From: Chryseobacterium sp. KLBC 52
Lineage (GTDB): Bacteria > Bacteroidota > Bacteroidia > Flavobacteriales > Weeksellaceae
Length of the DNA: 64,000 nt
Assembly: GCF_003347605.1 (NCBI RefSeq)
Contig: NZ_QDFZ01000006.1
Location: 1 to 64,000 of the forward strand
Reading direction: 5' to 3'
Position numbers and translations under genes: made by a program. Below, piece by piece: positions 1 through 9,253 of this stretch. The first letter of the stretch is position 1; each line of letters opens with the position of its first letter. The notes beneath the pieces were generated by a model. The model was not told the DNA's origin. It made no database searches and worked only from the letters and a program-made list of their open reading frames with translations.

Positions 1-76
1 AGTGATTTAATTTATCAACAATTTTTCGTGATATTCTTCATTTTATCAACAGAAAATGTACATATGATGTATGATA

Positions 77-95
77 GATGTATATATGTTGTACC
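77..95 (+). repeat. Upstream motif shared by the two repeat-protein genes
   Basis: The bases GATGTATATATGTTGTA at 77-93 recur as GATGTACCTATGTTGTA at 2640-2656, a match of 15 of 17. Each copy lies upstream of one of the two paralogous secreted repeat proteins, about 175 and 280 bases before the start codons, and both sit in a wider tract of ATGATGTA-like words. A shared regulatory site or a leftover of the duplication are both possible. The function is inference. Confidence 0.35.
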
Positions 96-269
96 TCCGA
101 TATAAGCCACACACCGCACCAGGCACTATCTTTGCCCCCTGCAATCAACAAATAAGAACACAGATAAGTTTATGCTATTTATGCCATAACTTCTCAATCT
201 ATAAGAAGCTTCTGCTTCCCTTTATAAAACAATTAATACAAAGAAAATACTAATCAATTATTACACATT

Positions 270-2201
270 ATGAAAAAAAACCTATTACTCGCGGGATTGC
301 TCACCACTTTTTCTATCGTAGCAAAATCGCAGGTGGGTATTAATACCGCAACACCTACCGCAACTCTGGATGTAACTGCTAAAAGCAGTACAGGTACAGG
401 TTCTTCAGTTGAAGGACTGCTTATTCCAAGAGTAGACAGACAAAAAGCTCAGAGTATGGCCGCAGTTCCGGTATCCACATTAATTTATGTAAACAGTATC
501 GCTACAGGTACCACCTCGGGTACTGCCGTGAATATTGATACTGTGGGCTATTATTATTATAATGGTACTGTATGGACCAAACTGAGCACTCCCGTTAATA
601 TTTATAACGCAGATGGCACCCTTACCGGTAACAGAACGGTAACCCAGGGAGCCAATACCTTAGCATTTACAGGAACACAAACCAATGCATTTTCAGTAAA
701 CGGGAAAAATTTCTCCGTAGATGCCGCGAATAGCAGAGTGGGAGTCGGTACTATAGCCCCTGCTTCATCCCTGTCTGTTCAAAACAGTCCGGGAGCTACG
801 ACCAGTACCATTTCTGCGGGAATTGAAAATTGTGGTGCTGCATGTCTGCAGGGAATAGCAAGAAATATTACGCTCTATAATTTAAATGGTACCGGCGGGC
901 AGTTTGGTGAAATAGGATTTATCCCATCAACATCCGAAACAGGACTTTCCGGGGCCAGCATTACAGGGATTGACCGTGATGCAGCCAACAGCTATGCAGG
1001 GTTACAGTTTTCCACAAGAAATGCTACAGATTATGCAGCAAGACTTACGATCAAATCTTCCGGAAATGTGGGTATCGGGACAACAAACCCTACCAATAAA
1101 CTCCAGATTGAATCAGGTACAAGCGGAGCTTTGAAAATTGTAGACGGCACACAGGGCACAGATAAAGTCTTAACCTCCGATGCCAATGGAGTGGCAACAT
1201 GGAAGGTGTTGCCAGCTGCACCTGCATCTACCAATATTTATAACACGGATGGATCTCTGACCGGAAACCGTACTGTTACCCAGGGAGCTAATACCCTTGC
1301 ATTTACAGGAACGCAGACCAATGCTTTTTCTGTAGATGGAACTACTTTATCAGTAGATGCGGCCAATGACCGTGTAGGGCTTGGTACTGCAGCACCTGAT
1401 ACCAAACTGACAGTGAGTACCCCGGATAATAGTTTTGGTATAAATCATACCAATGGTACAGTGAATCTGAAAACGTATATCGGAGGAGGAGTTGGTTATG
1501 TGGGAACCACTACTCCAAATAATCTGAATCTGATGGCCAATAACGGTGCAAAAATGACCATTACTCCTGCAGGGAATATAGGTGTAGGAATCAATACTCC
1601 GGATAGTTCAGCTTTGCTGGATCTCAATGCCACCAATAAAGGCCTTTTATTGCCTAGAGTATCCCTGTCATCCACATCCGATGCCAGTACTGTTCCTTCC
1701 CCGGCCACCGGACTTATGGTCTATAATAACAATTCATCCATGTCACCTCAGGGCACGGGAGTTTATTATAACGGAGGGACTCCGGCAGCCCCGGATTGGG
1801 GGAAAATAGGCCCGGTTTCAAAAATGTATTTTAAATACTATACTTTTACAAACCCGAACGGGGATTTCATTGCTAATTTTGATACCAAAATACCTGTTTC
1901 TTCCTATACGGCTATTGTGGTGGGATTTGATAGTAATAATCACAGTCAGATCACTGCCGGCTTTAAAAATGCTTCCACTAATTTTGATTTTCAGGCACCG
2001 GATATTTATACTTTCCAGCAAAATGGTACGTGGAGGATTTATGCTGATGTTCCTAACGCAACTACTACATCAGGCAGTTCATTCGCATGGGGAATCAGAG
2101 TACTGATCATTTCCAACGAACAAATGACCACTCTGAGTACTGATAGCTATAACCTTGGAGGCAGCAATACCGGAGCAGCAGCAGCATCCCCAGTTCCTTA
2201 G
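270..2201 (+). CDS. Secreted GIGTxxP-repeat surface protein (paralogue 1)
   Basis: This is a 643-residue exported protein. Residues 1-20 form a signal peptide ending AKS before Gln21, followed at once by the VGINTATPTATLDV motif. The GVGTxxP, GIGTTNP and GVGINTP motifs recur through the chain, as in bacteroidete cell-surface proteins with beta-rich, tail-fibre-like repeats. A module of about 55 residues (NIYNxDGxLTGNRTV, then AFTGTQ, then VDAANDRVG) occurs twice, from about residues 109 and 321. The C-terminal 120 residues, with NLGGSNTGAAA near the end, match the C-terminus of the frameshifted paralogue near 19.6 kb. No T9SS sorting domain is visible. The role is unknown; adhesion or surface display is inference. 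A hairpin terminator follows at 2248. Confidence 0.85.
   Translation: MKKNLLLAGLLTTFSIVAKSQVGINTATPTATLDVTAKSSTGTGSSVEGLLIPRVDRQKAQSMAAVPVSTLIYVNSIATGTTSGTAVNIDTVGYYYYNGTVWTKLSTPVNIYNADGTLTGNRTVTQGANTLAFTGTQTNAFSVNGKNFSVDAANSRVGVGTIAPASSLSVQNSPGATTSTISAGIENCGAACLQGIARNITLYNLNGTGGQFGEIGFIPSTSETGLSGASITGIDRDAANSYAGLQFSTRNATDYAARLTIKSSGNVGIGTTNPTNKLQIESGTSGALKIVDGTQGTDKVLTSDANGVATWKVLPAAPASTNIYNTDGSLTGNRTVTQGANTLAFTGTQTNAFSVDGTTLSVDAANDRVGLGTAAPDTKLTVSTPDNSFGINHTNGTVNLKTYIGGGVGYVGTTTPNNLNLMANNGAKMTITPAGNIGVGINTPDSSALLDLNATNKGLLLPRVSLSSTSDASTVPSPATGLMVYNNNSSMSPQGTGVYYNGGTPAAPDWGKIGPVSKMYFKYYTFTNPNGDFIANFDTKIPVSSYTAIVVGFDSNNHSQITAGFKNASTNFDFQAPDIYTFQQNGTWRIYADVPNATTTSGSSFAWGIRVLIISNEQMTTLSTDSYNLGGSNTGAAAASPVP
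601..768 (+). repeat. Coding DNA module, copy 1
   Basis: This is the first of three copies of a coding module (others at about 1237-1395 and 3697-3855). Bases 621-692 match 3722-3793 in the neighbouring paralogue with only about three to five differences. The copy within the same gene at 1237 is more diverged at synonymous positions. Closer similarity between genes than within a gene suggests recent recombination or gene conversion. Confidence 0.75.
1237..1395 (+). repeat. Coding DNA module, copy 2
   Basis: This is the second occurrence of the NIYNTDGSLTGNRTV module inside the first repeat protein. The protein sequence is close to copies 1 and 3, but the DNA differs at several silent sites (for example CGTACTGTTACC against AGAACGGTAACC). 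Confidence 0.7.
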
Positions 2202-2247
2202 TAGTAACAAAGATGTAAGTCAAGCGGAATATATTCCTGATCAAATG

Positions 2248-2279
2248 CTCCTCAAAAATATTTTGGGGAGTATTTTTTT
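2248..2279 (+). terminator. Rho-independent terminator of paralogue 1
   Basis: The arms CTCCTCAAAA (2248-2257) and TTTTGGGGAG (2261-2270) pair with one wobble around a three-base loop and are followed by a T-rich run at 2273-2279. It lies 46 bases after the stop codon. Confidence 0.8.
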
Positions 2280-2280
2280 A

Positions 2281-2938
2281 TTAAGCCTGATTGATTATTA
2301 CGATCTGAGCGCCACATGATCATCCATCTTACTCATTTCAGACTTACACCGCGCAAGTAATTATTGTATAAAGGAAGACAGTATTTTCATGTTGTAAATG
2401 TATCCTCTATGACACCATCATTGTCAACGAGTCTATAGAATCCTATTCTTTAAAAAAAGTAAATAAATTTCTTTCAGTAGTGATCCAGAGCCTTTCACCA
2501 GGCATTTTAGACACTACATTCTATGATTTAAATAAAAAAACACAAAATAAATATTAATTAATTATTTCACGAAACAATGATAAAACAATGTAAAAAATAC
2601 ACCATTTAAAACCAAAAGATGTATTTAAAATATACGTATGATGTACCTATGTTGTATGCATGATGTATTTCAAAAACATATTACAAGCTGAAATAAATTT
2701 ATTTTTGTTAAGGATTTTATGAATATTATTTTGTTTTAATAATTGAGATAATGGTACGAAAAACAAAATACCAATTCAACCCAGCTTAAAAAAACTAATA
2801 ACGGGATTGATAGAATATAAAACGATGGAACACAAAAAATTCATGACAATCAATAGAATGTAAAGGATACTTTATTGATATAATGAAGCCCTCAAAAAAA
2901 GAAGTTTAATTTATTTTAATCTTAATTTCTTATATATT
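2281..2938. other. Long AT-rich gene-free interval
   Basis: About 660 bases separate the two paralogues with no credible open frame on either strand. It is very AT-rich in its right half. It contains the shared motif at 2640-2656 and a TATTTTTG box at 2700-2707 that resembles a Bacteroidota -7 element, but I see no matching -33 element. No RNA gene was recognised. Confidence 0.6.
2640..2656 (+). repeat. Upstream motif, second copy
   Basis: GATGTACCTATGTTGTA is the partner of the motif at 77-93. It lies about 280 bases before the second repeat-protein gene. Confidence 0.35.
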
Positions 2939-4816
2939 ATGAAAAAAAATTTATTACTAGCAGGCTTGTTGACCACCTTTTCTCTGGTGGCAAAATCACA
3001 AGTGGGGATTAATACCAGTAATCCTCAGGGGATATTTAATATTGACGGATTAAAAAATAATCCGACAACAGGGGTACCCAGTACAGCTCAGGCTACGGAC
3101 GACTTTGTGGTAACATCTAACGGCAATGTGGGAGTGGGCACAGTATCACCTACTAATAAACTGGTGGTAACAGGTGTTAATGCGCAGCCCTCAGCATTGG
3201 GTACCGTTACTACCAATGCCGCACTTAGAGTTGATGGAAATACCAACCATGCCCTGGATTTCGGAACCTATACCAATTCTCCTTTTGGATCCTATATTTC
3301 AAGTCAGAACAAAACGGCTGCCGCAGGTCTTCCTTTAGTATTAAACCCTGTAGGAGGAAATGTAGGGATTGCTATAGACTCTCCCGGAACAACTCTGGAT
3401 GTGAACGGAGCGATTACCAACCGTGAAACTGCTTTAGCTGTTGCGGGTAATGCTGTTACTATTCCTGCCAATGTCAGCCAGGTACAGCTTACCGGTGCTG
3501 CTACGGCAACAGTTACGGTTACTGCACCTGCTGCCCCTAATGCAGGTCAGCGAATTATCGTCTATAACAACACAACAGGAGGTTTTGGTGCCTCATTGAG
3601 TGGGGTTACCATTCCTAATGGCAAAGCTTTGGAATATGTATACAGTAATTCAGGATGGAGGTCTACGGATGGCGGATCTGTAGGAGCCACTCCGGTTAAT
3701 ATCTATACCGCAGACGGTACACTTACCGGTAACAGAACGGTAACCCAGGGAGCTAATACCTTAGCATTTACAGGAACACAGGCCAATGCATTTTCTGTAG
3801 ATGGAAGTACCTTATCAGTAGATGCAGCCAATGATCGTGTTGGGATTGGCACCACTACCCCTACCAATAAGCTGGTGGTAGCAGGAACCAATGCCCAGCC
3901 CTCAGCATTAGGTACAGCCAGTACCAATGCTACATTTAGAGTGGATGGAAGTACCAGCCATTCTTTGGATTTCGGAACCTATACCAATGCTCCCTTTGGA
4001 TCTTATATTTCCAGCCATAACAAAACATCTTCAGCCGCACTTCCTTTGACACTGAACCCGGTGGGGGGAAATGTAGGGGTAGGTACCAATGCTCCTGATA
4101 ACTCAGCTTTGCTTGATCTTAGTGCGACCAACAGAGGTTTTTTACCACCCAGAGTATCATTAACATCAGGCACAGATGGTACTACCATTCCCTCTCCTGC
4201 GAAAGGGCTGATGGTTTATAATACCAATACAGCATTAACTCCCTATGGAGAAGGAGTTTATACTAATTCAGGAACTTCCGGAGCCCCAAAATGGGATAAA
4301 TTAGCCCCTCAGACAACTGATTATCTGCTTTTAGGAGTTTTCAGTACATCGGCAACATCTCCGGTAGACCAGAATTTTGTAGGTCCTGGCGTTATTATAG
4401 ATAATCTTAATCTGGGAATGTCTGTTTCAGTTACCATTCCAGCTAACAGCACTGCTAAAATTGTTGTAGACTATAGCGTTCCGGCAGGTACTACAGTTTC
4501 ATATAATGGTTCAACACCTATCCGTGGATTTTATGGAGTGCGCTTTCTCAGAAATGGTACAGAAGCACCAGAGGGTTCAAGAAAATATACTATTCCTGAC
4601 GGAACTACATCTTCTCAAATGGTTTCTATCGCTGGAAAATTTAATGAGACCTATAACAATACCAGTGCTTCTCCTGTTACAATAACCTATACTTTAAATG
4701 GGTATGTTGAAAATACAACTTATCCGGTTAGGTTTAATATGTGGGCATCTTCAGGAGCTAATTTTAACTGGGGTAAAGCTTCAATGGCAGCTACCGCTTT
4801 CGCTAAAGATAATTAA
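2939..4816 (+). CDS. Secreted GIGTxxP-repeat surface protein (paralogue 2)
   Basis: This 625-residue exported protein has a signal peptide differing from paralogue 1 by a single residue (I16L), followed by QVGINTSNP. Two internal segments of about 80 residues are duplicates of each other (nucleotides about 3125-3372 and 3838-4083). Both run through GTxxPTNKLVV, NAQPSALGT, LDFGTYTN, PFGSYISS and LNPVGGNVG. One copy of the DGTLTGNRTV module shared with paralogue 1 lies from about residue 253. The C-terminal 150 residues, from about TTDYLLLGVF, differ from paralogue 1, so the family has a common N-terminus and exchangeable C-termini. The substrate or partner is unknown. Confidence 0.85.
   Translation: MKKNLLLAGLLTTFSLVAKSQVGINTSNPQGIFNIDGLKNNPTTGVPSTAQATDDFVVTSNGNVGVGTVSPTNKLVVTGVNAQPSALGTVTTNAALRVDGNTNHALDFGTYTNSPFGSYISSQNKTAAAGLPLVLNPVGGNVGIAIDSPGTTLDVNGAITNRETALAVAGNAVTIPANVSQVQLTGAATATVTVTAPAAPNAGQRIIVYNNTTGGFGASLSGVTIPNGKALEYVYSNSGWRSTDGGSVGATPVNIYTADGTLTGNRTVTQGANTLAFTGTQANAFSVDGSTLSVDAANDRVGIGTTTPTNKLVVAGTNAQPSALGTASTNATFRVDGSTSHSLDFGTYTNAPFGSYISSHNKTSSAALPLTLNPVGGNVGVGTNAPDNSALLDLSATNRGFLPPRVSLTSGTDGTTIPSPAKGLMVYNTNTALTPYGEGVYTNSGTSGAPKWDKLAPQTTDYLLLGVFSTSATSPVDQNFVGPGVIIDNLNLGMSVSVTIPANSTAKIVVDYSVPAGTTVSYNGSTPIRGFYGVRFLRNGTEAPEGSRKYTIPDGTTSSQMVSIAGKFNETYNNTSASPVTITYTLNGYVENTTYPVRFNMWASSGANFNWGKASMAATAFAKDN
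3697..3855 (+). repeat. Coding DNA module, copy 3
   Basis: This is the third copy of the module described at 601-768. Its DNA is nearly identical to copy 1 over 3722-3793 although it lies in a different gene. Confidence 0.75.
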
Positions 4817-4843
4817 TACAAAAAAGGTTAATAATTAGTATAA

Positions 4844-4878
4844 AGGTCTTTTGAAGGAAACTTCAAGAGGCCTTTTTT
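4844..4878 (+). terminator. Rho-independent terminator of paralogue 2
   Basis: AGGTCTTTTGAAG (4844-4856), a GAAA loop, then CTTCAAGAGGCCT (4861-4873) form a 13-pair stem with G-U wobbles, followed by TTTTTT. Confidence 0.85.
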
Positions 4879-5222
4879 ATTGGATCAATTCAATAAATAT
4901 AGTATTTAAACTTATTATCCCTGTACTAAATAGCCGGGATTGATAATTAACAAAGGTTTTCTTATTGATAACACTTCGACAGGCTCAGGGTGACAACCCG
5001 AATACTGACTGAAATCTTTAAGCGTTATGAGACTGAACTGCAGAGGTTATGATTATTAAAAAACGGATAGGTTAATCACTTTATAAGAGGCTATTGGGTT
5101 TTACTTTTGAGGATAAATTTATACCAGATCCCTTGAAAAGGTAAAAAGCAAATACAAGATGATAGAAGCTTTACATCAACCGAAACCGATTACTAAATAT
5201 GTAAAAACAGATATAAGCCCTG
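4879..5222. other. Gene-free interval with a REP-like element
   Basis: This stretch has no supported gene. Bases 4972-4995 read CACTTCGACAGGCTCAGGGTGACA, a member of the CTTCG...GTGACA class of short intergenic repeats seen elsewhere in the window near 21.9 and 39.8 kb. A 28-codon open frame at 5159-5245 is too short and runs into the opposite gene, so it is not called. Confidence 0.5.
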
Positions 5223-6701
5223 TCAATTATCTATCAGAGACTTAAGAAATTGATAGAGGTCTACGTCTGATCCGAGGTTGAGTTTTTTTCTCAATCTGCT
5301 TTTCTTTATTTGTACGGATCTGTGCTGCATAAAAGTAAACTCAGCGATATCTTTGGAAGAGAAACCTAGCCAGATTAAAGCACAGAACATCAGATTGTCT
5401 TTAGTTAAATCGGGATTAATTGCCAATAGTTTTTGAGAAACATTCGGATACACTTCATGAAACTTTTCCAAAAAACTAATATCATTATTTTTAGCCAACT
5501 GAATTAAGTCTTCATGTACTCCTGAAATTCTTCTCTCCAGCACTTTGGTTTCATCTTCTTTTCTGGAAATGATTTCTTTGCTTTCTAGGATCACTTTCTT
5601 CTTTTTATTATTCTGATAATATAAATAAGCCAGTAATACCAACCCTATAGCAATAACAATGCTGCTATAGATAAATATCGTTTTTTTAAGCGCTTTTTTT
5701 TCTTCTGTTTTTTCTTTTTCAATTGTTTTGATAGACAGCTCTACTCCTTTGGTTTGTGAGTTTTCCAGACTGTCTTTTAATTTTATATAATACTCCAGAT
5801 ATTCTTTCTCCTTTTCTAAATTACCGGAGTTTTTATAGCATGATATTAAAAGCTTATATATATTTTCAGAATGCCCAATATTTGTTAATTTTTTATTGTA
5901 TTCAAGAGCTTTATCTAAATATACGATTGCCTTTTCATAATTTTTTTCTTTAAAAAAATATTGTGCATAGTAATAGTAAAAAACAGATATCTGATAACTA
6001 TTGGGTCCATGTTTCTTTTTGTTTATGATATCCATGCCCTGCTCGAGATAGGTTTTAGCGGCATTCTGGCTGGGCTGATATTCGATATAATGATTGGCAA
6101 TTTGAGAGGTTGTATTTAAACTTTCATATAATAGAGAAGATTGTTTTAAATAATAGAGCGCAGAATCCAGATCTTTTTTTTCATAAAGAAAATCAGCTCT
6201 TGTAGTATACACGTAAGATAAAAATTTACCCTTTCTATCCTTATCCTCAATTTTATTTCCATAATAGCATCCTTTAGAATTATACTTCAGACCTGTATCG
6301 TACAGTTTCATGGTATAATAAGCCTGTGAATATTCCTGATAAAGCTTAGCAATTGTAAAAAAATCGATATCACCTTCGTTTTCATGCAGCAGACTTTCTG
6401 CTATATTCAGGTTTTTTATACTTTCTTCTCCATTTCCTAAATTCCAGCATTGATTGGCAATATTAATGTGAGCCCAAATAATTCCCCTCGCATAATTTTC
6501 TTTTTCCATTTTTTCCAGCATCCCCTTATTCCAAAGAATAATTTTTTCTCTGGGAATATTCTTTTTCCCCATTTCTTTAGGGGTATTCAAAAGAATTGAA
6601 TCATACTTTTTATACTTAAGATCCTGGGGAAACAGCAGTATAGATGAGAAAAAAAGCCCAACTGTAAATAAAAATTGAAATATGGATTGAAAGCATTTCA
6701 T
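5223..6701 (-). CDS. Membrane-anchored TPR protein with C-terminal HTH
   Basis: This 492-residue protein starts with a signal or anchor sequence (residues 1-26, ending LLFPQ). TPR-like helical repeats follow to about residue 310, including the YYYAQYFFKEKNYEKAIVY stretch. A single membrane helix spans about residues 338-358 and a basic coiled coil lies at about 360-400. The C-terminal 65 residues resemble a LuxR-like helix-turn-helix, with DIAEFTFMQHRSVQIKKSRLRKKL as its core region. Proteins of this layout are common in flavobacteria and are annotated as HTH transcriptional regulators. The TPR part would lie outside the inner membrane and the DNA-binding part inside. The target is unknown; the neighbouring repeat-protein genes are candidates by position only. 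Confidence 0.8.
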   Translation of the reverse strand: MKCFQSIFQFLFTVGLFFSSILLFPQDLKYKKYDSILLNTPKEMGKKNIPREKIILWNKGMLEKMEKENYARGIIWAHINIANQCWNLGNGEESIKNLNIAESLLHENEGDIDFFTIAKLYQEYSQAYYTMKLYDTGLKYNSKGCYYGNKIEDKDRKGKFLSYVYTTRADFLYEKKDLDSALYYLKQSSLLYESLNTTSQIANHYIEYQPSQNAAKTYLEQGMDIINKKKHGPNSYQISVFYYYYAQYFFKEKNYEKAIVYLDKALEYNKKLTNIGHSENIYKLLISCYKNSGNLEKEKEYLEYYIKLKDSLENSQTKGVELSIKTIEKEKTEEKKALKKTIFIYSSIVIAIGLVLLAYLYYQNNKKKKVILESKEIISRKEDETKVLERRISGVHEDLIQLAKNNDISFLEKFHEVYPNVSQKLLAINPDLTKDNLMFCALIWLGFSSKDIAEFTFMQHRSVQIKKSRLRKKLNLGSDVDLYQFLKSLIDN

Positions 6702-6830
6702 GACATGCTAAAATAAAAATAATTTCATAAAAAAACATTAAATTAATTAAATACAGAACATATTTTACATATATAAATATTTTTCGAAACCATATTGATT
6801 TATTAAAGCATATACTAAAAGCATATACGT

Positions 6831-6867
6831 AAAAAAGCCGCTTTAAACGTTGGTTTAAAGCGGCTTT
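6831..6867 (-). terminator. dnaK terminator
   Basis: AAAGCCGCTTTAAAC (6834-6848), loop GTTG, then GTTTAAAGCGGCTTT (6853-6867) form a perfect 15-pair stem. On the minus strand it ends in a T run, so it serves dnaK. Confidence 0.9.
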
Positions 6868-6896
6868 AGATTATATATTATTTATTAAAACAATAC

Positions 6897-8792
6897 TTAT
6901 TTTACTTCTTCGAAGTCTGCATCCTGTACATCTTCAGCTCCGGCGTTTCCACCAGGGTTCTGAGCACCTGCTGCATCAGCACCTGGCTGCTGACCAGCTG
7001 CGTATAATTCTTCAGAAGCGGCCATCCATGCTGCATCTAACGCTTCAGTTTTAGCTTTTACGTCATCAGCATTTTTAGCTTCGAAAGCTGTTTTTAATTC
7101 TGCATGAGCTGTTTCTATGGCTGCTTTTTTGTCAGCAGAAAGTTTCTCACCGAATTCTTTCAATTGCTTCTCAGTCTGGAAGATTAATCCGTCTGCTTTA
7201 TTGAAGATTTCAACTTCTTCTTTTCTCTTAGCATCCGCTGCAGAGTTTTCCTGAGCTTCTTTCTTCATTCTTTCGATTTCTTCGTCAGAAAGACCTGAAG
7301 AAGCCTGGATTTTGATAGACTGTTCTTTACCAGTTCCTTTATCTTTAGCAGATACGCTTAGGATACCGTTAGCATCAATATCGAATGTTACTTCAATTTG
7401 AGGAACTCCTCTTGGTGCTGGTGGGATATCCTGAAGATCGAATCTACCGATTTCCTTATTATCATTGAACATTGGTCTTTCCCCCTGTCCTACTCTGATG
7501 CTTACTGCTGGCTGGTTGTCAGAAGCTGTAGAGAATACTTCAGATTTTTTAGTTGGGATGGTAGTGTTCGCTTCAATAAGTTTTGTGAATACAGAACCCA
7601 TTGTTTCGATACCTAAAGAAAGTGGAGTAACGTCAAGTAATAATACATCTTTTACATCACCTGTCAATACACCTCCCTGGATTGCTGCACCAATAGCTAC
7701 AACCTCATCCGGGTTTACTCCTTTAGATGGTTTTTTACCGAAGAATTTTTCTACTTCTTCCTGGATGATCGGGATTCTTGTAGAACCACCTACCAGGATT
7801 ACTTCGTCGATATCAGAAGTTGATAAACCAGCATCTTTTAATGCTTTAGCAACAGGCTCCATAGATCTTCTTACAAGATCAGCAGATAATTGCTCGAATT
7901 TAGCTTTTGTTAAAGTCTTCACTAAGTGTTTAGGACCTGTAGCAGTAGCTGTGATATATGGCAAGTTGATCTCAGTCTGAGGAGAAGAAGATAATTCAAT
8001 TTTCGCTTTTTCAGCAGCTTCTTTTAATCTTTGAAGAGCGATTGCGTCAGCTTTTAAATCTACACCTTCTTCAGCTTTGAACTCGTCAGCCATCCAGTTG
8101 ATGATCACATCATCAAAGTCATCACCTCCTAAGTGCGTATCACCGTTTGTAGACAATACTTCGAATACACCGTCTCCCAGATCAAGGATAGAGATATCGA
8201 AAGTACCACCACCAAGGTCATATACCGCGATTTTCTGATCTTTATGGTTTTTATCAAGACCGTAAGCTAATGCTGCAGCTGTAGGCTCGTTGATAATTCT
8301 TTCTACTTTAAGACCTGCAATTTCACCTGCTTCTTTAGTAGCTTGTCTTTGTGCATCGTTGAAGTATGCAGGAACAGTAATTACCGCTCTTGTTACTTCC
8401 TGTCCAAGATAATCTTCAGCAGTTTTCTTCATTTTCTGAAGCGTCATTGCAGAAATTTCCTGTGGAGTATATTCTCTATCGTCGATTTTTACTTTTACTG
8501 TATCGTTTGGTCCGGCAACTACTTTATAAGGTACTCTTGTGATTTCAGAAGCATCATCTTTAAAGTGAGTTCCGATAAATCTTTTGATAGAGTAAACAGT
8601 TTTCGTTGGATTCGTTACAGCTTGTCTTTTTGCAGGATCACCTACTTTTCTTTCTCCATCTTCCGTAAAAGCTACGATAGAAGGAGTAGTTCTCTTACCT
8701 TCTGCGTTAGGAATAACAACAGGGTCTTTACCCTCCATTACAGCAACACAAGAGTTGGTTGTTCCTAAGTCAATTCCAATTATTTTACTCAT
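6897..8792 (-). CDS. dnaK: Molecular chaperone DnaK (Hsp70)
   Basis: This full-length 631-residue Hsp70 refolds and protects unfolded proteins in the cytoplasm through ATP cycles with DnaJ and GrpE. The N-terminal [17 protein letters not shown] phosphate-binding loop, the [12 protein letters not shown] and [13 protein letters not shown]ase motifs, the interdomain [16 protein letters not shown] linker and the acidic C-terminal [12 protein letters not shown] tail are all present. No dnaJ or grpE lies beside it in this window. No CIRCE operator was seen in the 460 bases upstream. The gene stands alone and has its own strong terminator. Confidence 0.98.
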   Translation of the reverse strand: MSKIIGIDLGTTNSCVAVMEGKDPVVIPNAEGKRTTPSIVAFTEDGERKVGDPAKRQAVTNPTKTVYSIKRFIGTHFKDDASEITRVPYKVVAGPNDTVKVKIDDREYTPQEISAMTLQKMKKTAEDYLGQEVTRAVITVPAYFNDAQRQATKEAGEIAGLKVERIINEPTAAALAYGLDKNHKDQKIAVYDLGGGTFDISILDLGDGVFEVLSTNGDTHLGGDDFDDVIINWMADEFKAEEGVDLKADAIALQRLKEAAEKAKIELSSSPQTEINLPYITATATGPKHLVKTLTKAKFEQLSADLVRRSMEPVAKALKDAGLSTSDIDEVILVGGSTRIPIIQEEVEKFFGKKPSKGVNPDEVVAIGAAIQGGVLTGDVKDVLLLDVTPLSLGIETMGSVFTKLIEANTTIPTKKSEVFSTASDNQPAVSIRVGQGERPMFNDNKEIGRFDLQDIPPAPRGVPQIEVTFDIDANGILSVSAKDKGTGKEQSIKIQASSGLSDEEIERMKKEAQENSAADAKRKEEVEIFNKADGLIFQTEKQLKEFGEKLSADKKAAIETAHAELKTAFEAKNADDVKAKTEALDAAWMAASEELYAAGQQPGADAAGAQNPGGNAGAEDVQDADFEEVK

Positions 8793-9253
8793 AATATTTT
8801 ATATTTTTTCTATTTTTAATTTAATTTACACTCTCAATTTCTCAATATCTGTACCATTCGGGAAATTATGACAAAATGACACAATAAAAACAAAAACCTC
8901 GATAAAATGGGGTTTTATATGATGTAATATGGAAATTATTTCCTACAAGATTTTATCAGAATGCCATAAATAAGCCATCTGGTATTTTCAAAGTTATTTA
9001 ATTTTTTTCTTGCAGCTTTCTATATATAGATGCCATAAATGATCGTAGCTCATCGTAAAGAGTCTATCATTTTCTTCATAAAAAGAAGATCTCATTAATA
9101 TCAATACCGTAAAAACACATTGATTATCAATATGATTATTATTAATCCAACAGATTAATTCACCAATCTTTAAAAATTAATCAAAGTTTAACCTAAGAAA
9201 TAGAGGAAGAGTCTTTACTAATGATTATTTTTGATAAAATATACACATTTAGA
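8793..9253. other. Divergent promoter region, dnaK and ppk1
   Basis: This AT-rich spacer of about 460 bases lies between divergent genes. A TATTTTTG box at 9226-9233 resembles the Bacteroidota -7 element and would place ppk1 transcription just before the ATG at 9254. A CAAAGTTA at 8989-8996 (TAACTTTG on the minus strand) is a weaker candidate for dnaK. No CIRCE-type inverted repeat and no RNA gene was seen. Confidence 0.4.

Noticed and set aside
71..253. 60-codon open frame before the first gene
   Set aside because: It has no protein-like composition, starts inside an AT-rich repeat motif and ends just before a strong gene. It is most likely chance.
5159..5245. 28-codon frame MIEALHQPKPITKYV...
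   Set aside because: It looks slightly protein-like, but it is short, runs into the end of the opposite gene, and has stops just upstream in the same frame.
7398..8768. Open frames opposite to dnaK
   Set aside because: They are shadows of the strongly biased dnaK codons; the translated peptides show no motifs.
8793..9220. CIRCE operator before dnaK
   Set aside because: I looked for the TTAGCACTC and GAGTGCTAA arms and found none.
9221..9253. Upstream ATG for ppk1
   Set aside because: It adds 11 residues without family similarity and overlaps a promoter-like box.
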